Shown here: positions 28,376 through 28,961 of the stretch, in pieces
Numbering within the stretch: position 1 is the stretch's first letter
How the letters are laid out: each line of letters starts with the position of its first letter
IMG/VR virus record: IMGVR_UViG_3300023174_000023
Span: 1-28,961 of that record
From: a virus
Direction: 5' to 3' (one strand)
Length of the DNA stretch: 28,961 nt
Position numbers and translations under genes: made by a program
The notes under the pieces: model-generated
What the model was told of the DNA's origin: nothing
The model's database searches: none
The model's input: only the letters and a program-made list of their open reading frames with translations

Positions 28376-28961
28376 GATTCCTCCTCGTAGGATGACTGCC
28401 ATAGACCGTTATTCACCATGTGCTTCCGCAGGATTGCGTAGGACTGATCGGCTGTCAAGTCTGTCGTGTCGATCTGGAGGTCGTACTCCGTCTGGAGATA
28501 GCCAAACTCGGTCACATCGCTGACGCCCTGAAGGACGCCACGACGCTGTGTGCGCGCCTCGGCCGTCGCATGGACTCGGACGATGACGATGCCAGGGATG
28601 TGATGCCGGAGGTAGTGCGCCTCTAGCGGCAGTCGGACGTCATCCACCACCACAAGCCGATTGGAACTCTTGACCTTGAGGTACTCGGCGTGCCACGCCT
28701 TGATCCAGAACGACGCGTCTAGATCTCGGAGCTGCGCGCCAATGTCTTGCAGGATCTCGCGACCTGAGACCTCAATGTCTAGACCCATGCGGCGCTGGCT
28801 GTACTTCTTGCTCTTGTCGAAGTCCTCTCCGTAGCCAAGAGCCGCCACTGTGCGGATCGTCTCCGCGATTGGCAGGATCGTGTACGGATGCACGCGACGC
28901 TCCTCCAGCATTTGCGCGAGCGTTGACTTACCGGAGCCTTGCGGCCCTACGAATGCGATGT
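28372..28961 (-). CDS. Deoxynucleoside monophosphate kinase (dNMP kinase), lacks only the first 4 bases
   Basis: The complete gene is 197 aa and begins at the GTG found at 131 in the other copy of the overlap. The product has the P-loop GPQGSGKST, then AALGYGEDFDKSKKYSQRRM, LDASFWIKAWHAEYLKV, LVVVDDVRLPLEAHYLR (Walker-B-like strand) and a lid-type region (TEARTQRRGVLQGVS), similar to T4 gp1-type kinases. It phosphorylates dNMPs to dNDPs for phage DNA synthesis. In an early block that also holds a Mom-like enzyme it may serve nucleotide supply only, since there is no sign of a modified-nucleotide pathway. Confidence 0.78.
   Translation of the reverse strand, partial: IAFVGPQGSGKSTLAQMLEERRVHPYTILPIAETIRTVAALGYGEDFDKSKKYSQRRMGLDIEVSGREILQDIGAQLRDLDASFWIKAWHAEYLKVKSSNRLVVVDDVRLPLEAHYLRHHIPGIVIVRVHATAEARTQRRGVLQGVSDVTEFGYLQTEYDLQIDTTDLTADQSYAILRKHMVNNGLWQSSYEEES
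28835..28961. repeat. 127-bp direct terminal repeat, right copy
   Basis: Exact copy of 1-127. Removing one copy gives a 28,834-bp circle in which the dNMP kinase gene is whole. See the left copy for the reasoning. Confidence 0.93.

Noticed and set aside
1-28961. tRNA genes, integrase, attachment site or repressor
   Set aside because: None could be found by reading; no cloverleaf-type sequence, tyrosine/serine recombinase motif or divergent promoter pair was seen.

Overview
The window is one complete, circularly assembled genome of a small tailed phage (siphovirus-type, HK97 lineage). The first 127 bases (1-127) recur exactly at the end (28835-28961). This is the overlap left when a circular map is cut open, so the unit length is 28,834 bp. 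Every gene I can support lies on the minus strand, so transcription runs from high to low coordinates and continues through the junction. Genes are packed tightly: at least 19 junctions are 4-bp GTGA or ATGA stop/start overlaps, and no gap reaches 300 bp. I see no integrase, repressor, DNA polymerase, primase or helicase, so the phage looks lytic and dependent on host replication enzymes. The host is not identifiable. A secreted PA14/Pro-rich protein, a secreted RlpA-like protein and AGGAGG-type ribosome sites suggest an environmental bacterium, perhaps an actinobacterium, but this is weak inference.

Layout in the direction of transcription. (1) A near-consensus sigma70 promoter (4230-4201) drives an early block running 4148 to 1 and on through the junction to about 26.36 kb. 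It encodes two mini membrane proteins, a YqaJ/lambda-type exonuclease, a PD-(D/E)XK nuclease, a Rad52-like annealing protein with an SSB-like C-terminal tip, a Mom-like DNA-modification enzyme, a winged-helix replication-type protein, endonuclease VII, a dNMP kinase that crosses the junction, small unknowns, a Hjc-like resolvase/nuclease, a secreted RlpA-fold protein and a Cys-rich protein. (2) After a 190-bp hairpin-containing spacer (26.17-26.36 kb) come a metallopeptidase, an HNH nuclease, a GT4 glycosyltransferase and two zinc-ribbon proteins. (3) The packaging and head block follows: TerS, TerL, a mini membrane protein, portal, an unusual HAD-phosphatase/prohead-protease fusion, major capsid protein, a UUCG-capped hairpin and connector proteins. 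(4) The tail block contains a collagen-like fiber embedded among connector genes, tail terminator, major tail protein, G/GT chaperones joined by a CCCAAAC -1 frameshift site, an HK97-gp10-like protein, a short tape measure, a tail hub and a distal tail protein. (5) The lysis/surface block holds a 37-aa zinc ribbon, two holin-like proteins, an exported PA14 protein and a cysteine-peptidase lysin. It ends with a 47-aa zinc-knuckle protein and two hairpins just before the early promoter.

The main points beyond routine annotation are: the HAD-protease fusion; the SSB-tip-like ends shared by the Rad52-like protein and the 47-aa zinc protein, both with a hairpin over the stop codon; the Mom homologue in a 29-kb genome; the intact programmed frameshift; and six supported mini-genes of 28-57 codons that ordinary gene calling would miss.
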